Positions 1 through 12,100 of a DNA stretch of 64,000 bases are shown piece after piece. The stretch spans positions 62,001 to 126,000 of the forward strand of contig NZ_QGGZ01000001.1 in assembly GCF_003148825.1 (NCBI RefSeq). The letters run 5' to 3'. The notes beneath the pieces are model-generated. The model ran no database searches, had not been told where the DNA came from, and saw only the letters and a list, made by a program, of their open reading frames with translations. The stretch's first letter is position 1. Every line of letters starts with the position of its first letter. Source of the DNA: Streptomyces sp. CG 926. GTDB taxonomy: Bacteria > Actinomycetota > Actinomycetes > Streptomycetales > Streptomycetaceae. The translations under genes and the position numbers were made by a program.

Positions 1-4713
<4,713 letters not shown>

Positions 4714-4775
4714 CCCGCTCCACCCCGCTCCACCCCGCCCCCCTTCCGCATCCCTGATCCCTTGAGGAGAACACC

Positions 4776-4976
4776 ATGAACGACGCGTCCCCGCAGCAGT
4801 ACCTGGTCGTGGCCAACGACGAGGAGCAGTACTCCCTCTGGGAGGCCGGCCGGCCCGTCCCGCTCGGCTGGCACGACCAGGACGTACGCGGCACCAAGGA
4901 GGAGTGCCTCGCGCACATCGAGCGGGTGTGGACGGACATGCGCCCGCTCAGCCTCCGCGTGAGCATGGCCGGCTGA
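4776..4976 (+). CDS. MbtH-like NRPS accessory protein
   Basis: A 66-residue MbtH-family protein, the small chaperone-like partner that binds and activates NRPS adenylation domains. Visible family marks are the N-terminal YLVVANDEEQYSLW stretch, a central PVPLGW, and the C-terminal ERVWTDMRPLS block. The start follows a good GAGGAGAA ribosome site. It lies 62 bp downstream of the NRPS stop on the same strand, so it probably belongs to that transcript. A second copy lies on the minus strand at 20340-20564. Having one MbtH per NRPS set supports the idea of two partly independent assembly lines. Confidence 0.95.
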   Translation: MNDASPQQYLVVANDEEQYSLWEAGRPVPLGWHDQDVRGTKEECLAHIERVWTDMRPLSLRVSMAG

Positions 4977-4990
4977 CCCGACGATCCCCG

Positions 4991-5046
4991 GGCACCACGC
5001 CGCCCGGCAGACCCCTGTGCGGGCTGCCGGGCGGCGCGGCGGTGCC
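4991..5046 (+). terminator. Intergenic hairpin between mbtH and exporter (attenuator or terminator)
   Basis: Positions 4998-5010 pair perfectly with 5024-5036 (13 bp around CCGCCCGGCAG), with a 13-nt loop. A further GGCACC/GGTGCC pair at 4991-4996 and 5041-5046 extends it past a small bulge. It has no U-tract. It sits between two genes likely to be co-transcribed, so it may reduce read-through or protect the upstream mRNA rather than end transcription fully. Confidence 0.5.
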
Positions 5047-5060
5047 GGAAGGAACCCCGT

Positions 5061-6392
5061 ATGACCAGCTCGTACCCCGGCGGCTCCGCGTCATCGCGCC
5101 GCCGCACCCCGCTGGCCGCCCTGGTGGCGGCCTCCGGGATCTCCTCGCTCGGCATGGCGGCGACCCTGGTCGCCGTGCCCTGGTTCGTCCTGCACAGCAC
5201 CGGCAGCGGCACCCGGACCGGGCTCGTCGCCACCGCCGAGGTGCTGGGCCTGCTGTGTTCCGCCGTGCTCGCGGGTCCGGTGGTCGACCGACTGCCCGTC
5301 CGCGCGACCAGCGTCGGAGCCGACCTGCTGACGGCCGCGACGATCGGCCTGATCCCGCTCCTGCACGCCTGGGGCGCCCTGCCGCTGCCCGTCCTGATCG
5401 TCCTGGTCTTCCTGGTCGGGGCGGCCCGCGGCCCGTCCGACACCGCCAAGCAACTGCTCCTGCCCGGCGCGATGGAACGCGCGGGCGTCACGGCGGAGCG
5501 GGCCACCGGAGCGGTCGAGGGGGCCCGCCGGATCGGCATGATGGCGGGCGCGCCGCTGGCCGGCCTGCTCATCTCGACCGTCGGCCCCGTACGCACCTTG
5601 TACGCGGACCTGGCGGCGATGGCGTCGTGCGCCCTCCTCGTGGCGACGCTGGTACCGGCGACGGCCCGTCCGCGCCCGGCCGGCGCCGGGCAGCCACGCG
5701 GTTCCTACACGCAAGAACTGCGCTTCGGAATCGGCCAGTTGCGCAGAGACCGGCTCCTGGGCGCGATGGTGGGCGTCCTGATGCTGACCAACGCCCTGGA
5801 CGGGGCGCTGAACGGGGTGCTCTACCCGGCGTACGGGGCCCAGGTGCTGCGCAGCAGCGCCCTGTTCGGGGCGATGGTGACCGCCATGGGGGCCGGCGCG
5901 CTGCTCGGGGCGGCCCTGTACGGCTGGGCAGGGCACCGGCTGCCGCGGCGCGCGGTGTTCGTCGGGGCCTTCGTCCTGGTCGGGGCGGTGCGGTGTGCCG
6001 CGCTGGCCGCCGAGCCCCGGACGGCGGTGCTGCTGGCCGTACTGGCCCTGTCCGGCATCGGGTCGGGGATCGTGGGCCCGCTGATGATGTCGGTCGCCTA
6101 CGAGCGGGTGCCCGAGGCGGTGCGGGGGCGGGTGTTCGGCCTGCTGGTCGCCGCCGCGCTGGCGGCGACGCCGCTGGGCATGCTCGGTGCGGGGCTGGCC
6201 CTGGACGCCGCGGGCCTGGTGTCGGCGCTGCTGGGGACGGGGGCGCTGTATCTCACGGTCACCCTGGCCCCGCTGGTCTTCCCCGTGTGGCGCGAGCTCG
6301 ACACCCGGGCCCCGGCGGAGCACGCGGAGCCGCCGGCCCGGCGGGAGCAGGGCACTCCGGCCCCCGTAGGCGCGGGAATCATGACCGAATAG
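5061..6392 (+). CDS. MFS exporter (EntS-like), NRPS-linked
   Basis: A 443-residue major facilitator superfamily protein of the MFS_3/enterobactin-exporter type. About twelve hydrophobic segments run from residue 15 to 415, and the loop after segment 2 carries the DRLPVR element in the place of the usual MFS D-R/K motif. The ATG start has a GGAAGG site at the right distance. It follows the mbtH gene on the same strand, so export of the NRPS product or self-resistance is the likely role. Its substrate cannot be read from sequence. A second exporter of the same broad family (9089-10459) ends the minus-strand NRPS array. Confidence 0.85.
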   Translation: MTSSYPGGSASSRRRTPLAALVAASGISSLGMAATLVAVPWFVLHSTGSGTRTGLVATAEVLGLLCSAVLAGPVVDRLPVRATSVGADLLTAATIGLIPLLHAWGALPLPVLIVLVFLVGAARGPSDTAKQLLLPGAMERAGVTAERATGAVEGARRIGMMAGAPLAGLLISTVGPVRTLYADLAAMASCALLVATLVPATARPRPAGAGQPRGSYTQELRFGIGQLRRDRLLGAMVGVLMLTNALDGALNGVLYPAYGAQVLRSSALFGAMVTAMGAGALLGAALYGWAGHRLPRRAVFVGAFVLVGAVRCAALAAEPRTAVLLAVLALSGIGSGIVGPLMMSVAYERVPEAVRGRVFGLLVAAALAATPLGMLGAGLALDAAGLVSALLGTGALYLTVTLAPLVFPVWRELDTRAPAEHAEPPARREQGTPAPVGAGIMTE

Positions 6393-6567
6393 CGTGGATT
6401 CCTGCGCTTTTGCGGCCCCTCACCATCGCGCCAGGCAGCTTGATGAGCAGCCTGATCGATCACCGAGGGGTCCGGGGCACGGCAAGGTTGGTCCTGCACC
6501 GACCGGCGCGGACGGCCCACGAAGTGGTCCGCGCCCCGACCAGACCGCTCGTACTCCTGGGGATCCC

Positions 6568-6819
6568 ATGCTCAAGCGTTACGTCTTCGCCCTGTCCGTA
6601 GCCGCGTCCGCGCTGCTGCTGCCCGCAGCCGGCGCCGCTCAGGCCGCCGACGGCGACACGGCCACGACCACCGTGACGACCACCACCACCGGGGGCGAGG
6701 GCACCACCACCACCCCGACGCCGCGCCAGATCGTCCTGCCCGACGGCCGGGTGGTGACCGTCGGCACCACGCTGGGCGGCCGGAACCGCGACACGGCCGA
6801 CAGCTCCTGGGGTGGCTGA
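6568..6819 (+). CDS. Small secreted Thr-rich protein, unknown function
   Basis: An 83-residue protein. A Sec signal peptide is clear: positive n-region MLKR, hydrophobic core to about residue 22, and an AQA-type cleavage site. The mature part is only about 55 residues. It opens with a run of Thr and Gly and continues with a short LPDGRVVTVG segment. I do not recognise a family. It sits between the exporter and a strong terminator hairpin, and its link to the peptide pathway is unknown. A 5' extension of the frame to base 6394 exists but lacks a signal peptide, so this start is preferred. Confidence 0.65.
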   Translation: MLKRYVFALSVAASALLLPAAGAAQAADGDTATTTVTTTTTGGEGTTTTPTPRQIVLPDGRVVTVGTTLGGRNRDTADSSWGG

Positions 6820-6843
6820 TCCCACCGGCCCGTGAGGGCCGCC

Positions 6844-6892
6844 GGAACGGGGTGAGGGAGGATCGCGACGCGATCCTCCCTCACCCCGTTCC
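6844..6892. terminator. Strong bidirectional terminator hairpin
   Basis: A perfect inverted repeat: bases 6844-6867 pair with 6869-6892 (24 bp, single-base centre at 6868). It lies between the ends of two convergent genes (6819 plus strand, 6906 minus strand). This is the expected place for a shared factor-independent terminator in a high-GC actinomycete, where U-tracts are often missing. Confidence 0.85.
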
Positions 6893-6905
6893 ACCTTCCG
6901 CGCCG

Positions 6906-7490
6906 TCAATCGCCCTTGCTGCCGAGGCAGACGACCGCGTACCGGGCCTGCGGTGCGCCGACGCAGCGACGCGACCAGCCGGCCGGTACGTACAGCAGCT
7001 CGCCGGGCAGCAGCCGGCACTGGAAGGACTCCGACCGACCGCTCCCGTCGGTCCCGGTCAGCTGCCAGGTGACGGCGCCGGCGATCTGGTGGATCAGCAG
7101 GTGCTCCAGGCCGTCGGGTTGCCCGGTCCAGGCCGTGTCCACGCCGACGCCCGGGGCGACCCCGGCCGTCTCCACCCGGTCCAGCCGGACCGACAGGCCC
7201 GTCAGCAGGGCCAGTTCCGCGGTGAACCGCTCCACCTGCGCCGGGCACACACCGTCGCCCGCCGAGCCCGCCCCGGTGTCGTCGGCGTCCTCGACCTCGT
7301 CGACCGCGCCGACCTCCTCGGCTTCGCCGGTGTCGTCACCGTCGTCGATGTCGTCGACGTCACCGAACGCCGGGTTGTCGTACTCGGGCCACAGCACACC
7401 CGGCGCCCGGTCCAGGTGGACCGAGAGGAACAGGGCGATCTCCCGCAGGTGCGGGGCCTCCCGTTCCCAGGCTCCATCCGGCATGTCCAT
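6906..7490 (-). CDS. Cupin/JmjC-like protein with acidic insert, likely metal-site-deficient
   Basis: A 194-residue protein. The C-terminal half resembles the double-stranded beta-helix of bacterial JmjC/cupin_4 proteins: HLLIHQIAGAVTWQL (where these proteins carry a dimer/metal strand) and later LLPGELLYVPAGWSRRC (matching the usual LxPGDxLYxPxGWxH strand). The His expected after GW is replaced by Ser-Arg-Arg and no HxD motif is evident, so an Fe(II) site looks incomplete. A strongly acidic Asp/Glu run occupies about residues 45-75. The start at 7490 follows AAGAGGGG at good spacing; the frame continues upstream without such a site. The next gene upstream on this strand is the LuxR-type regulator. 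It could be a tailoring enzyme or a binding-only cupin. Confidence 0.6.
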   Translation of the reverse strand: MDMPDGAWEREAPHLREIALFLSVHLDRAPGVLWPEYDNPAFGDVDDIDDGDDTGEAEEVGAVDEVEDADDTGAGSAGDGVCPAQVERFTAELALLTGLSVRLDRVETAGVAPGVGVDTAWTGQPDGLEHLLIHQIAGAVTWQLTGTDGSGRSESFQCRLLPGELLYVPAGWSRRCVGAPQARYAVVCLGSKGD

Positions 7491-7587
7491 CACGTGCCCC
7501 TCTTGTTCGGCGGCTCCACAGCTCCCATCCCAGCAGCATGCGACACGCCCGCCGACCGCGACAGACACGAAAACGCGTGACACCAGG

Positions 7588-8622
7588 TCAGGAAGGCTGT
7601 ACCGGTTCGCCGTCCGCCTCGCCCTCCAGGTCCAGCAGTCCGCGCGCTGCGGCGGCCACGCCGGCCTGGAAGCGGCTGCCCGCACCCAGCTCCTGCATGA
7701 TGTCGGCGATATGGCGCCGGGCGGTGCGCAGCGACATGCCCAGGCGCCGGGCGATGGCCTCGTCCTTCAGCCCGGCCGCGAGCAGCCGGATGATCGTCTC
7801 GTGGATCTCCCGGGCCACCTCCTCGAGCCCCTGGCCCGCGGCGGCCGAGAACGGCGATGCCAGGTCCCAGGTCTGGTCGAAGATGTTGCACAGGTAGGCG
7901 ACGGTCGACGGCTCGCGGATCACCACGGCGCCCCAACTGCCGTCGGAGACCGGGATGAAGGCCAATTCCCGGTCGAAGGCGATGAGCCGGCCGAACAGTT
8001 CGTGCGCGGTGCGGTACTGCGCCCCCCACACGGAGGTGGCAGCGACGTAGGCCTGGCTCGGCCCGTTGAAGCGGGCCGTGTGGTGGTAGAGGGTCCGGAT
8101 CGAGATCCCCCGCTGCAGCATCGTCTCGTCCCGCCGCAGGGCCTCCTGCATCGCCTCCGGCACCCTGCCGCCGCCCCCGGGCTGCGAGCTGAGCATCTCG
8201 GTCGTGCAGTTGAGGGAGGCCCGGTTGAGTGCCCCGCGCACGTCCTCCAGGCTCTCCAGGACCTCCAGCGACTCCCCCGTGGAGCGGCGGCCCAGATAGT
8301 GCGGCAGGAAGCGACCCAGGCCCTCGCGGATCCCGCTGATCGCCCGCTGCTGGTCGCGGATCTGCGCCTCCAGCGGCGCGACGAGTTGCTCGGCGGCCGT
8401 GTCCGGGGCCACCGCGAAGGCGACCGTCGGGTCGATCGGGCTCACGTGCAGCAGGCGGGAGGCGCGCAGGCGGGACACGCTGCTCCGGACCTCGTCCGCC
8501 TCGCGCCCCGTACCGGCGGCCACCGCGTCCACGTCCACCGTGCGGTGTTCGAGCACCCAGCCGTAGACATCGATGTCAACATCGGCGTTGTTCGGATCCG
8601 GCACCACGTCAGATGTTTGCAT
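7588..8622 (-). CDS. LuxR-type HTH transcriptional regulator with winged-helix-like N-terminus
   Basis: A 344-residue regulator. Residues about 285-330 form a LuxR/GerE DNA-binding domain (LKDEAIARRLGMSLRTARRH). The N-terminus (about 20-70) looks like a TrmB/IclR-type winged helix, and the middle is a ligand-sensor-like region without recognised catalytic residues. This architecture is common for pathway-situated regulators in Streptomyces biosynthetic clusters. It is divergent from a short LuxR gene (8868-9095), with a perfect inverted repeat between them. It most likely controls one or both NRPS transcripts. The start is at the first ATG; the ribosome site (GGGG) is weak. Confidence 0.8.
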   Translation of the reverse strand: MQTSDVVPDPNNADVDIDVYGWVLEHRTVDVDAVAAGTGREADEVRSSVSRLRASRLLHVSPIDPTVAFAVAPDTAAEQLVAPLEAQIRDQQRAISGIREGLGRFLPHYLGRRSTGESLEVLESLEDVRGALNRASLNCTTEMLSSQPGGGGRVPEAMQEALRRDETMLQRGISIRTLYHHTARFNGPSQAYVAATSVWGAQYRTAHELFGRLIAFDRELAFIPVSDGSWGAVVIREPSTVAYLCNIFDQTWDLASPFSAAAGQGLEEVAREIHETIIRLLAAGLKDEAIARRLGMSLRTARRHIADIMQELGAGSRFQAGVAAAARGLLDLEGEADGEPVQPS

Positions 8623-8774
8623 TGCCCCACTTTGCCTTTTTCGCCCCTGGTCGCTTTACTGCCAGGCACTTTGGTGAGGTGCCCGCCCCCTGGCGCCAGG
8701 ATAAGCAGGGCGAAAGGCTGGACCCCACGAACAACAGCGGGTGTCCGGCCACTTCAGGCCCCGGACGTCCGAAA

Positions 8775-8805
8775 CGGTGCGATCACACCCAAAGTGATCG
8801 CACCG
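8775..8805. promoter_or_regulatory. 12-bp perfect inverted repeat in LuxR/LuxR divergent promoter region
   Basis: CGGTGCGATCAC (8775-8786) and its exact complement (8794-8805) are separated by 7 bp. It lies 63 bp upstream of the short LuxR gene and 153 bp upstream of the divergent long LuxR gene. No gene ends here, so a terminator role is unlikely. An operator, or a leader hairpin for the plus-strand gene, fits better. A second 12-bp palindrome CCTGGCGCCAGG lies at 8689-8700. Confidence 0.5.
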
Positions 8806-8867
8806 CCACCCGGGGTGCCGAGCCCCGCCGCTCCCCTTCTCCTTCGATCCGGAATCCGGAGCCTCAC

Positions 8868-9095
8868 ATGCTGCACACCACGCTCACCGCCCGCGCGCCC
8901 GAGCTGCCCGCCCTGACCCCCCGTGAGCAGGAGGTCCTGGCCTACCTCGCGCAGGGCGACACCTACCGGATGATCGCGTGCCGGATGGGGCTGAGCCCGC
9001 ACACGGTCGACACCTACCTGCGCCGGCTGCGCAGCAAGACCGGCGCGGTGAACCGGACCCAGCTCACCCACATCGCCTTCCGGATGGGCTACTGA
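8868..9095 (+). CDS. Small single-domain LuxR-type HTH regulator
   Basis: A 75-residue protein that is almost only a LuxR/GerE helix-turn-helix domain: LTPREQEVLAYLAQG, then IACRMGLSPHTVDTYLRRL. It has no receiver or sensor domain. Such orphan DNA-binding domains occur beside Streptomyces secondary-metabolite genes, where they act on or with a larger regulator. The ATG follows GGAG. Its stop overlaps the end of the convergent exporter gene by 7 bp. Confidence 0.85.
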   Translation: MLHTTLTARAPELPALTPREQEVLAYLAQGDTYRMIACRMGLSPHTVDTYLRRLRSKTGAVNRTQLTHIAFRMGY

Positions 9096-10459
9096 GCCGG
9101 CCGCGCGCCCGTGGCCTCGGCCTCGGCCTCGGCCCCGACCACCGGGGCATCGTCCTCGAACGTACGCATCCGCCGCAGCGGGGAGCAGAGCAGGACCAGC
9201 GGGGCCGCCGACAGGGCCGCCGCGCACACCCACAGCGCGTCCCGCACGCCCAGGAGTTCACCGAGGAGTCCCGCCAGCAGACCGCTCAGGGGCAGTACGC
9301 CCCACACCAGGAAGCGCATGGTGGCGGTCATCCGGCCGAGCAGGTGCGGCGGGCAGACCGTCTGCCGGTAGGTGACCTGGCAGATGTTGTAGAGGGTGAC
9401 GCCGGCCGACTGGACGAGCGACCCGAGCACGAACAGGCCGATCCGCCAGTCCTTGTCGGCCAACGGGAGCAGCAACCCGAAGGGCATGGTCACCAGCAGG
9501 GACAGCCACGTGAGCCGAGCCGCGCCGACGGTCCGGGTCACCCGGTCCGCGGCGGTGGCGGCCAGCACCGAGCCGATCGTGGCCGTCGTCAGCACCCATC
9601 CGACGGCCGCGGGCGGCAGCCCCACGGTCCGGGTCAGGAAGAGCACCTCGATGGCCATCACCGCGCTGAGGAACAGGTTCACGGCGGCCGTGTTCAGGGC
9701 GATGAGCCGCAGGATCCGGTGGCTCAGGACGTAGCTCAGCCCCTCGCGGATGTCACGCAGCAGGTGCCGGCGCGGGGCCGGTTCCGGCTCCTCCTCCCGG
9801 GCCCCGATCCGACCCAGCAGGACCACGGAGACCAGTGAGGTGACGGCCTGGCCGGCCAGCGTCCCGGCCGCTCCCAGCAGTTGCACCAGGAATCCGGCGA
9901 TGCCGGGCCCCGCGAACTCGGCCCCCGAACGCACCGTCTCCAGCTTCGAGTTGCCCGCGATCAGGGTGTCCTTGCCGATGAGGGTCGGCAGATAACTCTG
10001 ATCGGCGACGTCGCCGAACAGCCGGGCGCAGCCCAGCAGCAGGGCGACCACGTACAACAGCGGCATCGAGTGCAGGTCCAGCAGGTAGGCCACCGGCAGT
10101 GCCGTCAGCAGGACGGCGCGCGCGAGGTCCGCGGCCATCATCACGCGGCGCTTGCGCATCCGGTCCACCCAGGCCCCGGCGGGCAGGCCCAGCAGCAGGA
10201 ACGCCGCGTGTTCCGCGGCGGACAGCAGACCCGCCTGCATCGCCGAGGCGTCGAGGGTGAGCACCGCCATCAGCGGCAGCGCCACGTAGGTGATGCTGCC
10301 GCCCAGCTCGTTGCAGATGTGCGAGGACATGAAGAGACGGAAGTCCCTGCGCTGCCGGCGCTCCACGGCCTGACCGGTCTCGGTGGATTCGTCGGTGGTG
10401 ACGGACACGGGTGCGTTCCTTGTCTGGTCGCGGACGGGGTCCGCGGGGTGCGGGTTCAT
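9089..10459 (-). CDS. MFS exporter, last gene of minus-strand NRPS array
   Basis: A 456-residue major facilitator protein with about twelve hydrophobic segments starting near residue 45. After segment 2 it carries DRMRKRR, the usual MFS loop. It resembles EntS/MFS_3 drug and siderophore exporters. Its ATG overlaps the TGA of the upstream A-domain gene as ATGA, so translation is coupled and it belongs to the NRPS operon; export of the peptide is the likely role. A much longer reading in the same frame is only the shadow of the A-domain gene. Confidence 0.85.
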   Translation of the reverse strand: MNPHPADPVRDQTRNAPVSVTTDESTETGQAVERRQRRDFRLFMSSHICNELGGSITYVALPLMAVLTLDASAMQAGLLSAAEHAAFLLLGLPAGAWVDRMRKRRVMMAADLARAVLLTALPVAYLLDLHSMPLLYVVALLLGCARLFGDVADQSYLPTLIGKDTLIAGNSKLETVRSGAEFAGPGIAGFLVQLLGAAGTLAGQAVTSLVSVVLLGRIGAREEEPEPAPRRHLLRDIREGLSYVLSHRILRLIALNTAAVNLFLSAVMAIEVLFLTRTVGLPPAAVGWVLTTATIGSVLAATAADRVTRTVGAARLTWLSLLVTMPFGLLLPLADKDWRIGLFVLGSLVQSAGVTLYNICQVTYRQTVCPPHLLGRMTATMRFLVWGVLPLSGLLAGLLGELLGVRDALWVCAAALSAAPLVLLCSPLRRMRTFEDDAPVVGAEAEAEATGARPAQ

Positions 10460-11994
10460 CGGAGGGCGGGAGCGGGGAGCGCCTTGGGGTCGAGCTTGCC
10501 GCCCGGGGTACGGGGCAGCCGCTCCATCAGTGTCACCACGGCCGGTACGAGGTACCCGGGCGTGGTGGCCAGAAGGTGACGGCGCAGTTCGTCCGGGGTG
10601 AGGGGGCTGCCGACCGTGACGGCGGCCCAGGCGGCGAGCTGGGGTCCGTCGGCCGCCGCGACGGCGCGGACGACCACGTCGACGACGTCGGGGTGGGCGG
10701 CCACGGCCGCCTCCACCTCCTTGAGTTCGACGCGGTGGCCTCGGATCTTGACCTGGTCGTCGGCGCGCCCGAGGAAGACGAGCGGGCCGCCGGGGGCGCG
10801 GGTGACCCGGTCGCCCGTGCGGTACATGCGCTCGCCCGGGGCGTCGGCGAAGGGGTCGGCGACGAACCGCTCGGAGGTCAGGCCCGGCCGGCCGTGGTAG
10901 CCGCGCGCCAGGCAGGAACCCGCCAGGTACAGCTCGCCCGCGGCGCCGGGGGGTGCCTCGCGCAGCGCCTCGTCGAGGACGTACGCCCGTACGCCGGCCA
11001 GGGGTTCGCCGAGCGGGATCAGCTCGTCGCCCGTGAAGCCGGCCAGTTCGGCCGGCGCAGGCTCGTAGGAGGTGGCGGTGATCGTGGACTCGGTGAGGCC
11101 GTAGCAGCTGATCACCGGGGGGTGGCCGGCCGTGGTCCAGCGCGTGAGGTCCGCGGTGCGGCCCGCGTCGCTGCCGATCACCACGCGGCGCAGTGCGGAC
11201 GGCAGCGGCCGGGGGGCGCGCTCCAGGTCCTTGACCCACTGCGACCAGTACGGGGTGGGCAGGTTGACGACGCTGATCCGCTCCGCGGCGAGGAACGGCT
11301 CCAGCTCGGCGGGCGAGAGGACGTTGTCCTTGACGAAGACGGCCGCGCCGCCCGCGCACCAGGTGGGCAGGGCCTCCTCCAGGCTGACGTCGAAGGCGGG
11401 GGCCGCGAACTGCAGGACCGCGTCCTGGTCGGTCAGCCCGTAGCGTTCGGCCAGGGTGGTGACCTGTGCGGCGAGTCCGGCGTGACCGACCGCCACGGGC
11501 TTGGGCTGCCCGGTGGATCCGGAGGTGAAGAGCACGTAGGCGAGGGACCCCGGTGCGATGTCGGCGGGCGGGGCCGCCGACGTGGGGGCAGCGGTCGTGG
11601 TGGACGCCCAGAACAGTTCGCTCCCGGTGCGGCGTTGGAGCATCGCGGCGGCATGGGTGTCGGGTGCGACCGCGTGCCGGGTGCCGGCGGCCCGCAGCAG
11701 GGTGCGCAGCCGTTCGTCGGGGGCGTCGAGGTCCACCAGGAGGGGGGCGGCGCCGGCGTACCAGATGCCCAACAGCCCCACCGCCCAGTGGACGCCCCGG
11801 CGCACCCCCAGGAGCACGGTGTCCTCCGGCCCGGCGCCGGCCGCGCGCAGCTCCTCGGCCACCGCGCGCGCCCGCCGGTCGAACTGGCGGTACGTCAGCT
11901 CGCCCTCGGGTGCGCGGACCGCGGTGGCCTCGGGGGTGAGTGCCGCCCGGTGCGCGATGCGCAGGGGCACGGGGGTGGTCTCGGTCGGACTCAT
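10456..11994 (-). CDS. Stand-alone NRPS adenylation domain
   Basis: A 512-residue free A domain with no PCP. Core motifs are present: LFTSGSTGQPKP, CYGLTESTIT, YRTGD, QVKIRGHRVELKEVE and PGGKLD (with the catalytic Lys). The pocket read against GrsA is D-V-E-N-V-I-C-I-T-K. Glu at position 239 is unusual and hints at a polar or amino-bearing side chain, but I cannot name the substrate. It must load a carrier in trans. The obvious partner is the free PCP-epimerase protein (18554-20347), which lacks an A domain. I chose the ATG at 11994 because AGGAG lies upstream; a GTG at 12033 lacks a ribosome site. It is translationally coupled to the exporter. Confidence 0.9.
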   Translation of the reverse strand: MSPTETTPVPLRIAHRAALTPEATAVRAPEGELTYRQFDRRARAVAEELRAAGAGPEDTVLLGVRRGVHWAVGLLGIWYAGAAPLLVDLDAPDERLRTLLRAAGTRHAVAPDTHAAAMLQRRTGSELFWASTTTAAPTSAAPPADIAPGSLAYVLFTSGSTGQPKPVAVGHAGLAAQVTTLAERYGLTDQDAVLQFAAPAFDVSLEEALPTWCAGGAAVFVKDNVLSPAELEPFLAAERISVVNLPTPYWSQWVKDLERAPRPLPSALRRVVIGSDAGRTADLTRWTTAGHPPVISCYGLTESTITATSYEPAPAELAGFTGDELIPLGEPLAGVRAYVLDEALREAPPGAAGELYLAGSCLARGYHGRPGLTSERFVADPFADAPGERMYRTGDRVTRAPGGPLVFLGRADDQVKIRGHRVELKEVEAAVAAHPDVVDVVVRAVAAADGPQLAAWAAVTVGSPLTPDELRRHLLATTPGYLVPAVVTLMERLPRTPGGKLDPKALPAPALR

Positions 11995-12040
11995 GGTGGT
12001 GGTGTCTCCTGGGGGTGCGGTCGGGCTCTTCACGGCGCAG

Positions 12041-12100
12041 TCGGACTTGGTCAGGCGCGGTCGGACCTGGTCAGGCCCGGGTCAGGCCCGGTCAGGCCTG
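12041..12100. repeat. Tandem repeats between NRPS genes
   Basis: Two 20-bp units (12041-12060 and 12061-12080) match at 18 of 20 positions and are followed by two 10-bp units of GTCAGGCCxG. The last unit includes the stop codon of the C-A-PCP gene. This suggests local slippage in the short intergenic gap. No regulatory role is evident. Confidence 0.6.
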
